Source: Erythrophleum ivorense
Lineage: Eukaryota > Streptophyta > Magnoliopsida > Fabales > Fabaceae
Reading direction: 5' to 3'
Length of the DNA stretch: 64,000 nucleotides
Assembly (NCBI GenBank): GCA_026724425.1
Contig: JAIUCV010000076.1
Location: forward strand, 1,263,501-1,327,500
A program made the position numbers and the translations under genes. Positions 46,001-57,581 of the stretch are shown piece after piece (the first letter of the stretch is position 1; the number at the start of each line of letters is the position of its first letter). The notes under the pieces were generated by a model. That model had not been told where the DNA came from and did no database searches. It was given only the letters and a program-made list of their open reading frames with translations.

Positions 46001-46444
46001 CGGCGACGTGAGCTTGAGTTTCAGGTGGGAGATAGAGTTTATCTCAAGATGGCTATGTTGAGGGGCCCTAACAGGTCCATAGCAGAGAACAAGCTCAGTC
46101 CGCGTTTTATGGGTCCGTTTCCAGTGGTGGAGCGAGTTGGGCCAGTGGCTTATCGGTTGGAGTTGCCACCGATTATGAGCGCCTTTCATAAGGTGTTTCA
46201 TGTGTCTATGTTGAGGAAGTGTTTGCATCCTTCAGAGGAGTTAGTGGTTGAGATTCCAGAGGATCTTCAGCCAGATATGACAGTTCCGGCAGTTCCTGTG
46301 AGGATTCTTGAGAGGAGAGTCAAGGTTCTGCGGAACAAGAGGGTGCCATTGTTGAGAGTCATGTGGGACTGTAGTGGCACAGAGGAGCAGACTTGGGAGC
46401 CAGAGGCAAAGATGAAGCTAGCTTCTTCATCTTTGTGGTTCTAG
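43095..46444 (+). CDS. Family C Pol: protease, RT, RNase H, integrase, chromodomain
   Basis: A single open frame of about 1,115 residues with no lesions. Protease VLFDSGASNCFI and DVILGMDWL; RT with LCIDYRGLNRVT, MPFGLTNAPAAF and IFIDDILVYS; RNase H with VVYTDASGVGLG and FTDHKSLQ; integrase zinc region (HPGATKMYRDLKRYYHW..CNTCSLVKAEH), then MITMDFVVGLP (D), IVSDRDPRFAS (D) and HPQTDGQSERTIQ (E); GPFPVVERVGPVAYRLELP; finally a chromodomain-like ILERRVKVLRNKRVPLLRVM..EEQTWEPEAKM. RT before integrase defines Ty3/gypsy, and the chromodomain defines chromoviruses (Tekay/Del-like by the AFHKVFHVSMLRK ending). An ATG at 43079 exists, but splicing from gag is the likelier route of expression. Confidence 0.93.
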
Positions 46445-46981
46445 TCTTGTTTTTGACTTTTGAGTTGTTGGTTTTGGATTTATGTATTTTCGTTTTGTTG
46501 TACGATATACATTTTTGGAGTTATATGAGATGGAGTTTTGCCTCATATTTTGGTTTCGCGTTTTGGATGTTACAAGTTTCTTTGGCCGGCGGGGTCATTG
46601 AAAGTTTTTGGTCATATGTTGGTACGCGTTTCAGATTTTGTTACTCGTTTTATCTAGAGGCGGTGGGCCTTTATAGTAGACGGTGGGTCTACTTTTGTTG
46701 GGACGGTGGGTGCCCGGCAGACTTATATTGGGGGTCGCTACATCGATATGGGTTATTTTCGTGACGGTGGGTCACGGTTTGGATACTGTGGCGGTGGGCC
46801 GCAGTATGGATATTGTGGCGGTGGGCCGCAATATGGATATCGTGACGGTGGGTTACGGTATTGAGAGTAATAATATCTTGGAGACATGCGTATAACATAG
46901 GACTGAAAATGTGAGTTTTGAGGTCTTTGAGAGACGTTTGTGTTGGGATTCGAGGACGAATCCAGTTTAGTGGGGGAGAAT

Positions 46982-48259
46982 TGTAACATCCGCGAACCAG
47001 GAAGTTGTGTTAGAGTTGGTATCGGACGACATTGGGGATTCGGGAGTCGATTGCATACGCTCTTTGAGGTGCGAATCGAGGATCGATTGTACATGTTCTT
47101 GTTTGATTGTTGTACAATTGGTTTAAGGTTCAATCATCTCGAAGAAAATGTGTAAAAAGCTCCTAAATTCTTAGTGTCGATCGACACCAAGGGGTGTGTC
47201 GATCGACACCGGTTTGAGAAATCAATTCCGGTTTAAGTCGATTGCGCGTTCGATTGTGGTTTGAGTTGGTTTGGTCGAGGGGTGTCGACCGACACCAAGG
47301 AAGGGTGTCGATCGACACCGGTTATTGAGAAATCGACCGGTTCGATTCAAGTCGGCTGGTTTTGTCTGGTTTAGGGCGTGGAAACTCTATTTCTCGATTT
47401 AAAAGCCTTGTGGCCGCGAGAAAGGCACAAGTTTCGAGGCAGAGAAGAAAGGAGGCGATTTTCTAAGTGTGGAATCCGATTTCTGAGTTTCTGGGTTGAA
47501 TCTGTTGCTGTTCTTCGTTGTTTCATCTCTTCTCCTTCCTTCCAATCCATTTCTAAGGTGAGTGCGTGACTGTAGGTCCGTTAGCATTGGAGATTGTTTG
47601 ATCTCGGTTTTGTTATTGAGTTTTTCGAGTTGTTCTTGAGTATGATTGAGTTATATTGTTGGTTGATCGATGTGGGGGTTGAATCCCACGATTTTATATG
47701 TTTTGTGCGATTTTCGTTGATGTTGGTGTCTGGGGGTCGAGCTGGTGTCGACCGACACTCGATGAGTGTCGACACCGACCTGGGTGTCAGGAAACGTGGG
47801 TGTTTCCTGACAGGGAAGGTTTATATTGTTGATTATTGTTGAGCATTGTTATTGTTGTTGATTATTGTGCTGTATTGTCTAGTGTTTGACGTACTTGACC
47901 TGTAGGCAGGATGATCCACTCACTAAGTATTTGTGATAATACTTACGCATCTCTATTCCAATGTGATGCAGGTAACAGCAATGTTCTTCCGCGGAAAGAG
48001 ACCGAGAGAAGAGGATGATGAGATTAGGAATTTGATTCTGGCTCTTTTGTTATGGTTGACCAGGAATTCGTGATATTTAGGGTGTTAGTCTTTATTTTAA
48101 TAATGTAGCAAACCTGGTGTTTAGGTTGCTTATTCTTTATTGGTTTTCATTGGTTATTGGTTATTTGTTGAACGGTTATTTATCATTTAATATTATTGAT
48201 TTCTTTCTGAGAACTTCCGCATTGATAATTTTTTTTTAGAAAAAAGCTTGGTTGTTTCA
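46982..48259 (+). repeat. Family C 3' LTR with a 50-bp deletion
   Basis: 1278 bp, exactly 50 bp shorter than the 5' LTR. The missing piece starts inside one GTGTCG site and ends inside another (after ATGAGTGTCG, about 47771), removing two and a half palindromes. About 14 substitutions elsewhere. Confidence 0.9.
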
Positions 48260-48559
48260 GAATCAATCGGGACCTGCCAGCTTGACCAAGGAATTCATTA
48301 GAATTCTCGCTTGGGACCTGCTTCTTGAACTCGTTGAGATCTTAATAGATCTACCGAAAACAAGGACATAGAATACTCTTCTCTCAAAGCCTAAGCTCTT
48401 TTATTAATAATCAACAACTCAATACAACTTTAGGCCTAAACGGCTTATTTATAATAAATCTCAAAACCCTAAAAACTTCTAAAACATTAAAAGGAATTTA
48501 TCTTACTAATAAAATAGATAATAAAATATATAGAATATTTCCTAATATCAGCTACACCA

Positions 48560-48911
48560 GTATGGTTTGTTGGCTACTAGGAAGAGGCTATGACACTAAA
48601 CTCTCGGATCCATATGAACTATTAGTTTATACCCATTTTATTAATATTCAACTTAAATAACTTATCCATCTCATCTTTGTCAATATATATACACGTAAAT
48701 TATGCTATAATGAGAAATAAAGAAATACAAAAATATAGACTATGTATCAATTGGTAGATTTAGATATCATACCATATTATTTGTATCACTTTATATATAA
48801 TGATTGATACGGTGATTAGATAGTAATATTAAGAGATAACTACTTTATAATTTTTATTAAATGTATTTATGAAAACCAAAACCCGCGCGTATGCGTAGAT
48901 ATTAGCCTAGT
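48560..48911 (+). mobile_element. Helitron-like element, right part
   Basis: Begins with the second GTATG, then GTTTGTTGGCTACTAGGAAG.., collinear with 51913-52264. Near the end CCCGCGCGTATGCG is the 5' half of the 3' hairpin (the other arm is mutated here), and it ends ..GCCTAG|T, a CTRR-type Helitron terminus. Confidence 0.7.
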
Positions 48912-50249
48912 ATATTATAAAAAGAACCAAAATAATAAGAAACCATAAGAGTATGAAGCTTAATTTAGTAAGCATACAAATTTATAAGTATTTTTGGTTT
49001 ATTATGGTTTTTAATAAAACCATATGATTTAGCCAAATAATATAAATATTAATATTAAAAATTTCAAAAATTAAAATAGTTTAACTTGGTAAAAAAGTGA
49101 AAATATTAGAAATATTTAATTTGATCAAAACTTTAAATATCATAAAATTTGAAATTTATCAAAATGTTAAAATATTATAATGTTAAAATATTTATGAAAT
49201 TTTGATCGAAAACTTATAAATATTTCTTACTCCGTGCAGGGCGCAAGTTACCACCTATTAAAAAGTTAAATCTAAAATGACAATTATTAAATAGAGAAAG
49301 TATTAAATATGATTAAACGGAAAAAGTCGACTTGATTGCCAGTAATGTTGCTGAAAATCGTGGGACCAGATTGCCAACAAAGACTCCGGAAAGCGTCAAG
49401 ACATCTGTTGAGGAAGGCCTGTTTTGCTCGAATAATCAGTTTAATATTCTTGACGAGCAGAGCTAGAGTCACATGTTTGGTGCAGGCTTGGCGAGCAGAG
49501 CTTGAAAATGGTTCATGCTACATCGAGTTATAATGATGCAAGAATATATTATTGGACATGATATAAGCTTTGAAGCCTGTAAATTTCATTCAACGAAACA
49601 AGCATTAAGCATCCAAAGGTATAAATAAATATTATGTCAACAAAACTAGAGATACGAAATCCGGACTTAAAAACACGATCGTTGTATTAATCTCAGCCAT
49701 GAAACAAACTTTAAAATCTATTGTTTTTGAAGATCAATTCAAGGGTTCTCTGGGATAACTGTAACTCTAACCTGTTATATACTTTTTCTTAAAACTATGT
49801 ACATCTCTTGATAATAACCACAATAACTACAAATATCATGGCATGTATCCTAGTGGTTTGGGCTTATGTCGTCGATATTTCATCATCAGGATTGAGACCC
49901 GCATAATGCATATTTTTAACAAAAAAGAAAAAGAAAAATATCACAACGATTCCAGAACCAAACTAATATCCACTCTAAAAATCTTTGAACCTATTGAGTT
50001 CTTAAATCACATCCGCTATTTAGCTTTATAAGTATGGAGACTAATGAAGTTTGATCACCAAATAATTTGGACGAAGCCTAAGTAAAATACCTCTCAAACC
50101 ACTTTCAAAGATACAATTCAGTATAGAAACTTGGACAATATATCAATTAAACTTTAGATCATATGAATTATTACAATATGCAAGTTTAATTCCTCTTGAC
50201 AAAAACATATTTAGGGCTAAGAAGTGAATTCTGTATAGTTTATAATCAT
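48912..50249. other. AT-rich intergenic sequence
   Basis: Mostly AT-rich with no recognisable gene. A 61-codon minus-strand ORF (49472-49287) in a locally GC-richer patch (49320-49520) has no motif I know and may be an exon relic. Confidence 0.45.
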
Positions 50250-50283
50250 TGTGTGTGTGTGTGTGTGTGAGTGTGTGTGTGTG
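50250..50283 (+). repeat. (GT)n microsatellite
   Basis: About 16 GT units with one GA interruption, directly 3' (minus-strand sense) of the MIR157 hairpin. Confidence 0.85.
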
Positions 50284-50304
50284 AAAGAAGATAGCGGAAG
50301 GCAA

Positions 50305-50412
50305 ATAACGGGTGATGACAGAAGGCTAGAGAGCACAAAGGAGTAAGATGCAAATAAGCTGCTCCGAATTGCAACTCATCATCTGTGCTCTCTATCTTCT
50401 GTCAACACTATA
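50305..50412 (-). ncRNA. MIR157: MIR157 precursor hairpin
   Basis: On the minus strand, 50405-50385 reads as the full 21-nt miR157 (TTGACAGAAG then ATAGAGAGCAC). The opposite arm, 50334-50314, reads GCTCTCTAGCC then TTCTGTCATC, which I recall as the miR157a/b 3p strand. The two arms pair around a loop of about 50 nt containing GATGATGAGTTGC and ATTCGGAGCAG. miR157 is part of the miR156/157 family that represses SPL transcription factors and times the juvenile-to-adult transition. Loop similarity to A. thaliana MIR157a/b and linkage to the C3H14-like gene argue for that locus. Only one copy is seen here, against two in A. thaliana. Confidence 0.93.
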
Positions 50413-50660
50413 ATTGCCTTTTAAACAATTAATGATGACATTTTGGTTTCTGATCAAACAAAATACTGAAAACTAAAAAAAAAAAAAAAGTTTGTGGATA
50501 TCAAGATCTTGATGGAAACAAAAATTACCAAGTTTGATGATCATTGTAGTTACTACAAAATTAGGAGAACTACGTGATTTAGATGTATATATATATGGAT
50601 GTAGAGAATTACCAAAGACTTGGTTGATGAGATGATGATGAGAAAATTTCTTGAAGCCAC

Positions 50661-50669
50661 TATTTATAG
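50661..50669 (-). promoter_or_regulatory. TATA box of the MIR157 transcript
   Basis: TCTATAAATA on the minus strand, about 260 nt upstream of the mature miRNA. Expected start near 50630. A possible donor (TTTG|GTAATTC, about 50614) suggests a spliced primary transcript. Confidence 0.5.
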
Positions 50670-51611
50670 ACGGACAGAGAGCAGCGTGATGACTTCTGCG
50701 CTCCAGTTGCATTGATCTTTTTTGTTTCAATAAGTTTGGAATAATACTGTAATTAATTGATTGGGTTTCTTTGGTATATACAGGTTTTTTAATCAATTTT
50801 TGTTGGCAAAAGGAAAATATTATAAGTCGACTTTTTGGAGCTATCTACCTATTATGCAAGATCAGTTTACCTCTTTGGGATTAAAAAAAAAAAAGAGAGT
50901 CAGAACTAAATGTATATACACAATACAATTCTTTGTCGTAAGTGTGACGACACACTTATAAAAAACCAATATCAAAGGATATATACGGCCAAAAGAAATA
51001 AAACCAAGGAATTTATTCTTCTAACTTCTAAGAACGGTTATTAATATTACAATTTTCACCAAAATGACTAACATGTGTTTAGAAATTAGAATCGAACTCC
51101 CAAACATGAGTTTATAGACATTAGATTATTAATTTAAAATTACTCTAATTAGTGTGTAAGTTATATATTACTCTTATTTTTATTTTTTTTCGGCTAAATA
51201 TGTGAACCACTGAAGGTGAACCGTTTTCTGAGAATGGGATATATTGTTCTTTCTGGTACACAACACATATATATATATGACTCTTTGCTAAAAAAACGCT
51301 TCTACAATTAAAAGAAGAAATTTGTATTACCAAAAAATTTTGTATTTAGAAAACTAACCCATGCTTTCAAAATTTCTGAAAACTAACTTTTTCATTTCAA
51401 TTTATCAAAATCTCTTAATTAAACCAAATGTATACTATGTGTTTAAATCGAATTGTATTATTAATTTATATTATATATTATAAAATAATTTACAAAATAT
51501 ATCATTGCAAGGAGCAGTTATAGAAATATGAAGTACAGATAAAATATAAAATCATAAGAAATTACATATGTGAAAGAAAAAAAAGAATGATAAAATACAA
51601 AGCATAATCAT
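50670..51611. other. MIR157 upstream region and AT-rich spacer
   Basis: Would contain the MIR157 promoter. No protein gene recognised. Confidence 0.45.
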
Positions 51612-52264
51612 ATATATGAATTGTGATAAACCATCTCCACATTGTGGACACACATTAGAATATGACATGTGACATATAATTTCAAAAAAAAAAAAAATTC
51701 AAAAGTTTAATGGAAGTTCAATGCAACTTTTGATTTTTTTTTTGTACTCATTGTAACTTACAAAATAAATCTTCTAATTCTTTTATATTTTTCAACAAAC
51801 TAAGCCATGAAAAATAAATTATAGGTTGGTGAAAAAATATGCGACAAAGTATAAACTCTATAAATGAAAGTTGAAACTACAAAGAAAAAGAATAGGTTTC
51901 TAAAATGAATAAAATATGGTTTATTGGCTACTAGGAAGAGGCTATGACACTAAATTCTCGGATCCACATGAACTATTAGTTTATACCCATTTTTTAATAC
52001 TCAACTTAAATAACTTATACATCTCATCTTTGTCAAAATATATACACTTAAATTATGCTATAATGAGAAATAAATAAATACGAAAAAATATAGACTATGC
52101 ATCAATTGATAGATTTAGATATCATACCATATTATTTGTATCAGTTTATGTAAAATGATTGATATGGTGATTAGATAGTAATATTAAGAGATAACTACTT
52201 TATAATTTTTATTAGAAATATTTATGAAAACCAAAACCCGCGCGTATGCGCGGGTATTAGATTA
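51612..52264 (+). mobile_element. Helitron-like non-autonomous element, uninterrupted copy
   Basis: Starts TCATATATATGAATTGTGAT and ends with the hairpin CCCGCGCGTATGCGCGGG followed by TATTAGATTAG|T. A GC-rich 3' hairpin a few bases before a (C/T)TAG end and insertion before T are Helitron features. About 650 bp, non-coding. It is the undisturbed reference for the element split by the retrotransposon nest. Confidence 0.75.
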
Positions 52265-52276
52265 GTAAACATTTAG

Positions 52277-52691
52277 GGGGAGTTATTGGGAGATAGATTT
52301 AAAAGAATTTTTAAAATTTTAAGAATTCGTTGTTATTGGTTTATGAATCCTGATAATCTTACTAAAATCTATTGTTATTGGTTTGATGATTTTTAAACTC
52401 CATACAGAATCTATTGTTATTCAAAAAGTTTGTATTTTAATGATTTCATGAATCCATTAAAATCCTTGTTATTGGGAGATGAATTTTAATCAAATTAACT
52501 CATGAAACAAAAGTTTCAAAATACTACCTATAACCCTTAGATTTGCAAAATTCCTTACAATAAAATATATTGATTGATTTTCTAAATTTACATACTCTTT
52601 TCAAATCTAACAAAAACTCTTTATAAATTTAACAATCTCTTAACTGTTAAAGTTTTTAAAATCCACACAAATTCTATTTCCAATAACCCCC
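52277..52691. mobile_element. PIF/Harbinger-type MITE
   Basis: 415 bp with termini GGGGGAGTTATTGG and CCAATAACCCCC, flanked by TTA at 52274-52276 and 52692-52694. The 3-bp TTA duplication and G-rich termini fit Tourist/Harbinger MITEs. No coding capacity. Confidence 0.75.
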
Positions 52692-52694
52692 TTA

Positions 52695-55600
52695 AAGGTT
52701 AAAATCAGAGATGAATACCAAATCCAGTAATCTCCCGCATCAACATATTATCTCTAAAACTCTTTTCAAAGAATATATTAAACATTAATTACCAAATTCC
52801 TTGTACGAAAGTGCATCCCCATGTGCATGTAAACTACTACTATATAGTATTCATGAACTAAATGAGTTCAAGATAAACAAAATATGTTATTTTCCTCCTG
52901 GTTTAGATGTTTTATTTGGATTGACATATAGTTTATTTTTGGATAAACATAAAAATACTTCGTAATGAGTAAATATACAAATACTTCGTAATAGATTAAA
53001 CGATTTGATTTGATTTTATTTTGGTGAAGAGTAAATATTTTAAAGTGACAAATTTGAAAAAAATTAATGTAAAGTAAAGATGAGTAATAAAGTTATTCAA
53101 AAAAGAAAATAGTATAACTATGTGGCTAGGGTATTTGTAAATTGTAATGCCAAGAAAAAACAAGAAAACAAAGATACGGAGAAGAGAAGAATGAGATGAT
53201 CAAATCTTGATATAAAGATACCCACCCAAAATGGAATAAAGACATGAAGCCCAATCACTCATTTTTATATTCTTCGATACTCCTTTTGGCAACATTTTTC
53301 TCAAATTCCTTGCTATGTCAAATCCCTATGAGACCATCAATCAATTGACAAGGTAATGGAAATGCTATTTTATCAGTACAGAAATACCATTTGGCTAGGA
53401 CTTATATACATATATATATTTAATAGTAAATACAAATATAGTCCATACACCTGATTTGTGTGGAACAATCATCAGCGATGCCTATCTGATTTTTACATTA
53501 ATAACAAAAACAAAACAATTCACGGTTTTCAAATTCAGTACCAATTTTGTATGCAATAATGCAAATATTTGATGGTTTTTTTATAAAATAAAAATAACAT
53601 CTCGATAGAAAATCACACATTGGATGTAGAGACAGATCTAATTTACTGAACATATGTGTATATTAATCTCCTCATTGTTAATTGATCTTGAGTTGGAAAT
53701 CCTTTCCTAGAATCTTTTATGTGCTTTGAAAGGTTTTATCACAATCAGCCACCATCTCCTATATATACATGTAGTAGCTGTAGGAATTAGAGTATAAATA
53801 ACGTTGATACAACTGTACTGATCTTAAATATATACTACAATCAATCTAGAAACTACAAAGAGCCAGTCTCCAATGTAGTAGCATTAGGAGTTATAGACTA
53901 ATCTCTGCACAAAAACACTGATCCATATTAATCCCTCAACACCAGCGACGCTCCATGCACTAAGTAAATAATATTAATCATTGATCCAAAACGATCAAAC
54001 ATTACATTTTGTAATACCAATTTGTTGGTAGTTATATTGAAGTAGACACATTTATAACACTAAGTTTTTCATTGCATTCTAAAATATCCAAAACTATTTA
54101 TTTTCATACCAAATCCAAATTCTAAAGTTTCTCTAGAAACATTCCAAACTTTTATGCCAGTTTAAAAAAAAATTCCAAAATCCAGCTATCATTTTAAAAG
54201 TATAGTATAGAAATTATTTATGTATTCAAAAATCTAAATACAGTGTAACTTAAGAACCTAGGTACTATACTTTAATAATTAAAAATATCATATCGCAGTT
54301 TTGAAAGCTATAATTATCCATTTACCCTTCATTTACAACAAATAAAAATAAACTAAAGTCAAAAGAAATTTAAAAATAAATAAAAGGTTTTCTCACTTCT
54401 GATACATAAGATCTCTATATATTAAATAGTTTCCAAACGTTTTTCCACATTTTTTTATTTAAAGGATTAATATTTGGATTTTTGGATATCTTGGATAACT
54501 TTTAGCACTCCAAATGTATTGGGCACGTATTAGCAAATTAACTTTATTCAAAATAAACATATACGTAAAGAGAAATTATAAAGGATTATAGTAGTGGGTT
54601 TGGAGGCTTCTGGAGACAAATATAAATTCCACGCCCAATTATCTTTGTGTCACATTCCACATTGAGGAAGTCCCAATCACATCGTCATCTCTAGTTTAAT
54701 TCCATTACACCTTTCGAAATTTAATTGGATGGTTCATAGTTTCTCAATATATTTAAAGCCACCAAAACTACAGTGTAATTTTCATAAGATTCTCTACCTC
54801 ATGTTCGAGAATCCAATTATTGAGTATATTTATAATAATATTACTAACAATTTTTCCTTTCTTGACCGACTAATCGAAACTAGTGAACGACGCAAGAACT
54901 AACCTATTTCATTTGTCAACCTTTTAGTTTTCTACTTCTCTTTAAACTTCTTTCAGTTCTTCACCCAATCAGAACTAACATAATCGTAATATTTTGACAT
55001 AAGGTTTGAATGCCTTATGATTAGCAACATCGACTACTAGTAATATATATATATATATAGCGTCTAAATTTTATTTATTTTGTAGTTGCTAGTACATCAA
55101 TACTTCCAATGATAAGTTTCTATGACTAGAAAAACTTTCAAATGCAGATAATTATAGAATTTTATATTTTAAACCAGTCGTTTTATCATGTTACGTTGTT
55201 TATGACTACAAATAGACATCATTTAACTACACTTATCGTTTATTACAAAACGATCAAATTAATTGTCAATGGTCGGGCTAGAAAATTAATTATAAAAATT
55301 ATTGAATGCTATAAAAACATGGTTTCAAGTGAAAGTTGAAGCAAGCATATATATATATATATAGTCTTGTCACTTTAATAAATTTTGAGATTCCGTGGAT
55401 GCTGGAAACCAACTCTAGAGCATTCTCTTCACATTTTACAAAAAAAAAAAAAAAAAAAAAAAAAACTCTTGAGCATTCAAAGCTATATTCCACGGTACAC
55501 GATTTCTCACCTAATGACCGAACGTGAGTTTAAGGGCCCTAAGATCTCGAATTAAATAGTGACGTTAAATCAATTTATCGGAATATATATATATACATAT

Positions 55601-56220
55601 GTATAGTTCCACTAAGTTCTATATTCTGACTTCTGAGTAACAAAAAGCCCAAACCCTACTTTTATTAGCTACTAATGACAATTTTAGTGCTGTCTATTAT
55701 CTTAGAGAAATAGCAGCTATTAATGGCTATATATTGGTCGTTTATTTCCAAAATTGATAAATGCTGCACAATTTTGACTTTCTTAGAGCAACAGCAGCAA
55801 TAAAAACCAAAAAAAAAAAACTAATTGTTAAAAGAAAAAGAAGGAATGGCTCTATTATATCCAATCACAGTATCTATATATATAAAGTTTATGGGACTTT
55901 CTTATGGTACTGCCACCTCAGCAAAAGAGAGTTTTTAGAGGCTGACACGTCAGCAGTAAATACTTTATCTTCATTTAACTTGATTTTAATTTTTAATTTT
56001 TATATTTTTTTATTTCATTTATTACATTTTGTATTATTAAAATTTAATTCTTATCATAATTAGCATTCATTAGTATAAGAGCTTTAACTAGAATTTGAAA
56101 AGACATTTTGAAAATATAGTTTATATATTGATATAAATAAACTAAATTTTAACAATTTTAGTTTATCAAATTGATTTAAACAGATTAAACAAATATTTAT
56201 CTTCAAATGAGTATATCCAA
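52695..56220. other. AT-rich intergenic sequence
   Basis: No supported gene. Contains short AT microsatellites (about 55040-55060, 55347-55363) and an A run of about 26 (55440-55465). The small ORFs here are low complexity. Confidence 0.45.
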
Positions 56221-56735
56221 GGAATATGACGGGAATGAACAAGATGGAACAGGACATGAAGGAACGTGATGGGACAGAAAGGAACAGGATGGGATGAGAA
56301 GAAACGAGATTAGAATGAACAGGACGGGACGAGATGGAAAAGAACAGGACATAATGGAATGGGAAAGTATAAGACTGGACCAGAAAGAACGGAAAAAGAT
56401 GAGACGGAACGAGACAAGACATGGATTATGCCTACTCTTAATTTTATTTAATTACTATGTGTATGATATTTAAAAAAAAAAATTATAAAATTTGATGTCC
56501 TTATATTTTTATGTAATAACAACGTAATTAAATATGGAAAATAATATGACAACAAAGAACAGACGAGACGAAATAGGACATAATAGAACATAATAAAATG
56601 AGATGGGGCGGAATGGGGCGGACGGGATGGGATAGAACAGAACAGGATGGGATGGGATAAACAAGACAGAACAGAACGAAATAAAACAGGACAAACATGA
56701 GAGAACGGAATGAGACGAGATGGGACATGATAGAA
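56221..56735 (+). repeat. Degenerate GGGAC/GGAAC pentamer-like repeat, two blocks
   Basis: 56221-56420 and about 56555-56735 are strings of GGGAC, GGAAC, GGATG and GAGAC words with a loose 5-bp phase. Each block is followed by a near-copy of ATTTTATTTAAYTACTATG.. (56440 and 56745), so a unit of about 305 bp is duplicated. Confidence 0.7.
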
Positions 56736-57581
56736 CTTATATTCTCCTAATTTTATTTAACTACTATGCATATGATATTTTTGAAATATATATATATGAA
56801 AAAATTATTATATTTTTTGAGAAGTGAGAAAAATATATATTATTCGTTAGAAAACTATATTTCTATTATTCGTTAGGTTGCTCACCCAAACCCTAGTTAA
56901 TTATATTTGGAAAAAAAAGACAATGAATTTGGGTACAAATATGGCGTACTGTCACTGTCTTGTCCAATCAAAAATAATGCATTGCAATCAATATATACTT
57001 TTATCAGTATTTTATTTATATATTCTTCACTCAGGCATAAGTTTGTTTAGTTGTATAGATGATAAGATCGCATGTGCGCTGTTTGGCTTGACTAAAACCA
57101 CAAGTATATTATAAAAATATATATATGTACATCTTTAGGCTATGAATGGAGAGCGTTAAAAATGTGGTCGTACTGCCCAAACAGAAGAACCGTTTATTTC
57201 TTCCCATTCAATATTATATATCAATTGTGCTGCAGTAGTGACTGAAGTTTGGATATAGAAGAGTATATTTTTTTTTGCGGGATGACTAGCATGGCGATTC
57301 GGCGGTTTCCTTCTACAACTTCCACGTTCTTCTATCTAAGAACGGTTAATCGATTGGGCACGGTAGTGGAGCGGTTTTCCAGCGGTTCCAGTGCAGTGTC
57401 TTCCATCTCCGTAGTGGAGCAAGTGGGCCACTATGACGAATCGAGGTTGCTTCGTGATCGATGGAAAGATAAGTATAAATATACTCAAGATCTACTTGGA
57501 TTTCTTCATCCATCCCTCTCTCAATCTACAAATCAGACACAATTTCATTATTGTGTTCAACTTCTCATTTCGTTATTTCCA

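Larger units (their letters stand above)
40021..48259 (+). mobile_element. Ty3/gypsy chromovirus, family C, almost complete (Tekay/Del-like)
   Basis: LTRs 40021-41348 and 46982-48259 with GAATC at 40016-40020 and 48260-48264. Primer site TTTTGGTATCAGAGCG at 41349 and polypurine tract AGTGGGGGAGAAT before the 3' LTR. Gag lies at 41566-42979, a probable intron at 42980-43094, and pol at 43095-46444 with a C-terminal chromodomain. The LTRs differ by about 14 substitutions plus one 50-bp deletion (about 1%), so it is older than the copia element at 34228. Two family C solo LTRs elsewhere in the nest show repeated activity of this family here. Confidence 0.93.
23049..48559. mobile_element. 25.5-kb nest of retrotransposons inside one Helitron
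   Basis: GTATG at 23044-23048 and again at 48560-48564 flanks the whole block. The uninterrupted paralogue at 51612-52266 crosses the same point without a gap (..TAAAATATGGTTTATTGGC). Inside are family A, B, C and D elements, a copia element and solo LTRs, each described separately. The outermost left LTR is family A and the outermost right is family B. Confidence 0.8.
39040..48559 (-). mobile_element. Family B non-autonomous LTR element, split by element C
   Basis: LTR B2 39040-39386 (TGATGTAGCGG..GCTACACCA), internal 39387-39967, LTR B3 39968-40020 plus 48265-48559. The B3 pieces sum to about 348 bp against 347 for B2, which confirms that 40021-48259 is an insertion. The internal region ends in CTCTGATACCAAC (primer-site complement) and begins TTCTCTTCGAGTTGG, similar in layout to family A. 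No enzymes are encoded. Confidence 0.75.

Noticed and set aside
55870..56060. Possible Helitron 5' end (TCTATATATATAAAG.. with CCACCTCAGCA)
   Set aside because: The start resembles ATREP-type Helitrons, but I could not find a matching 3' hairpin and CTRR end.
56084..56728. Minus-strand ORFs rich in Ser/Pro/Phe (56084-56422, 56509-56728)
   Set aside because: Low-complexity translations of the GGGAC-type repeat.
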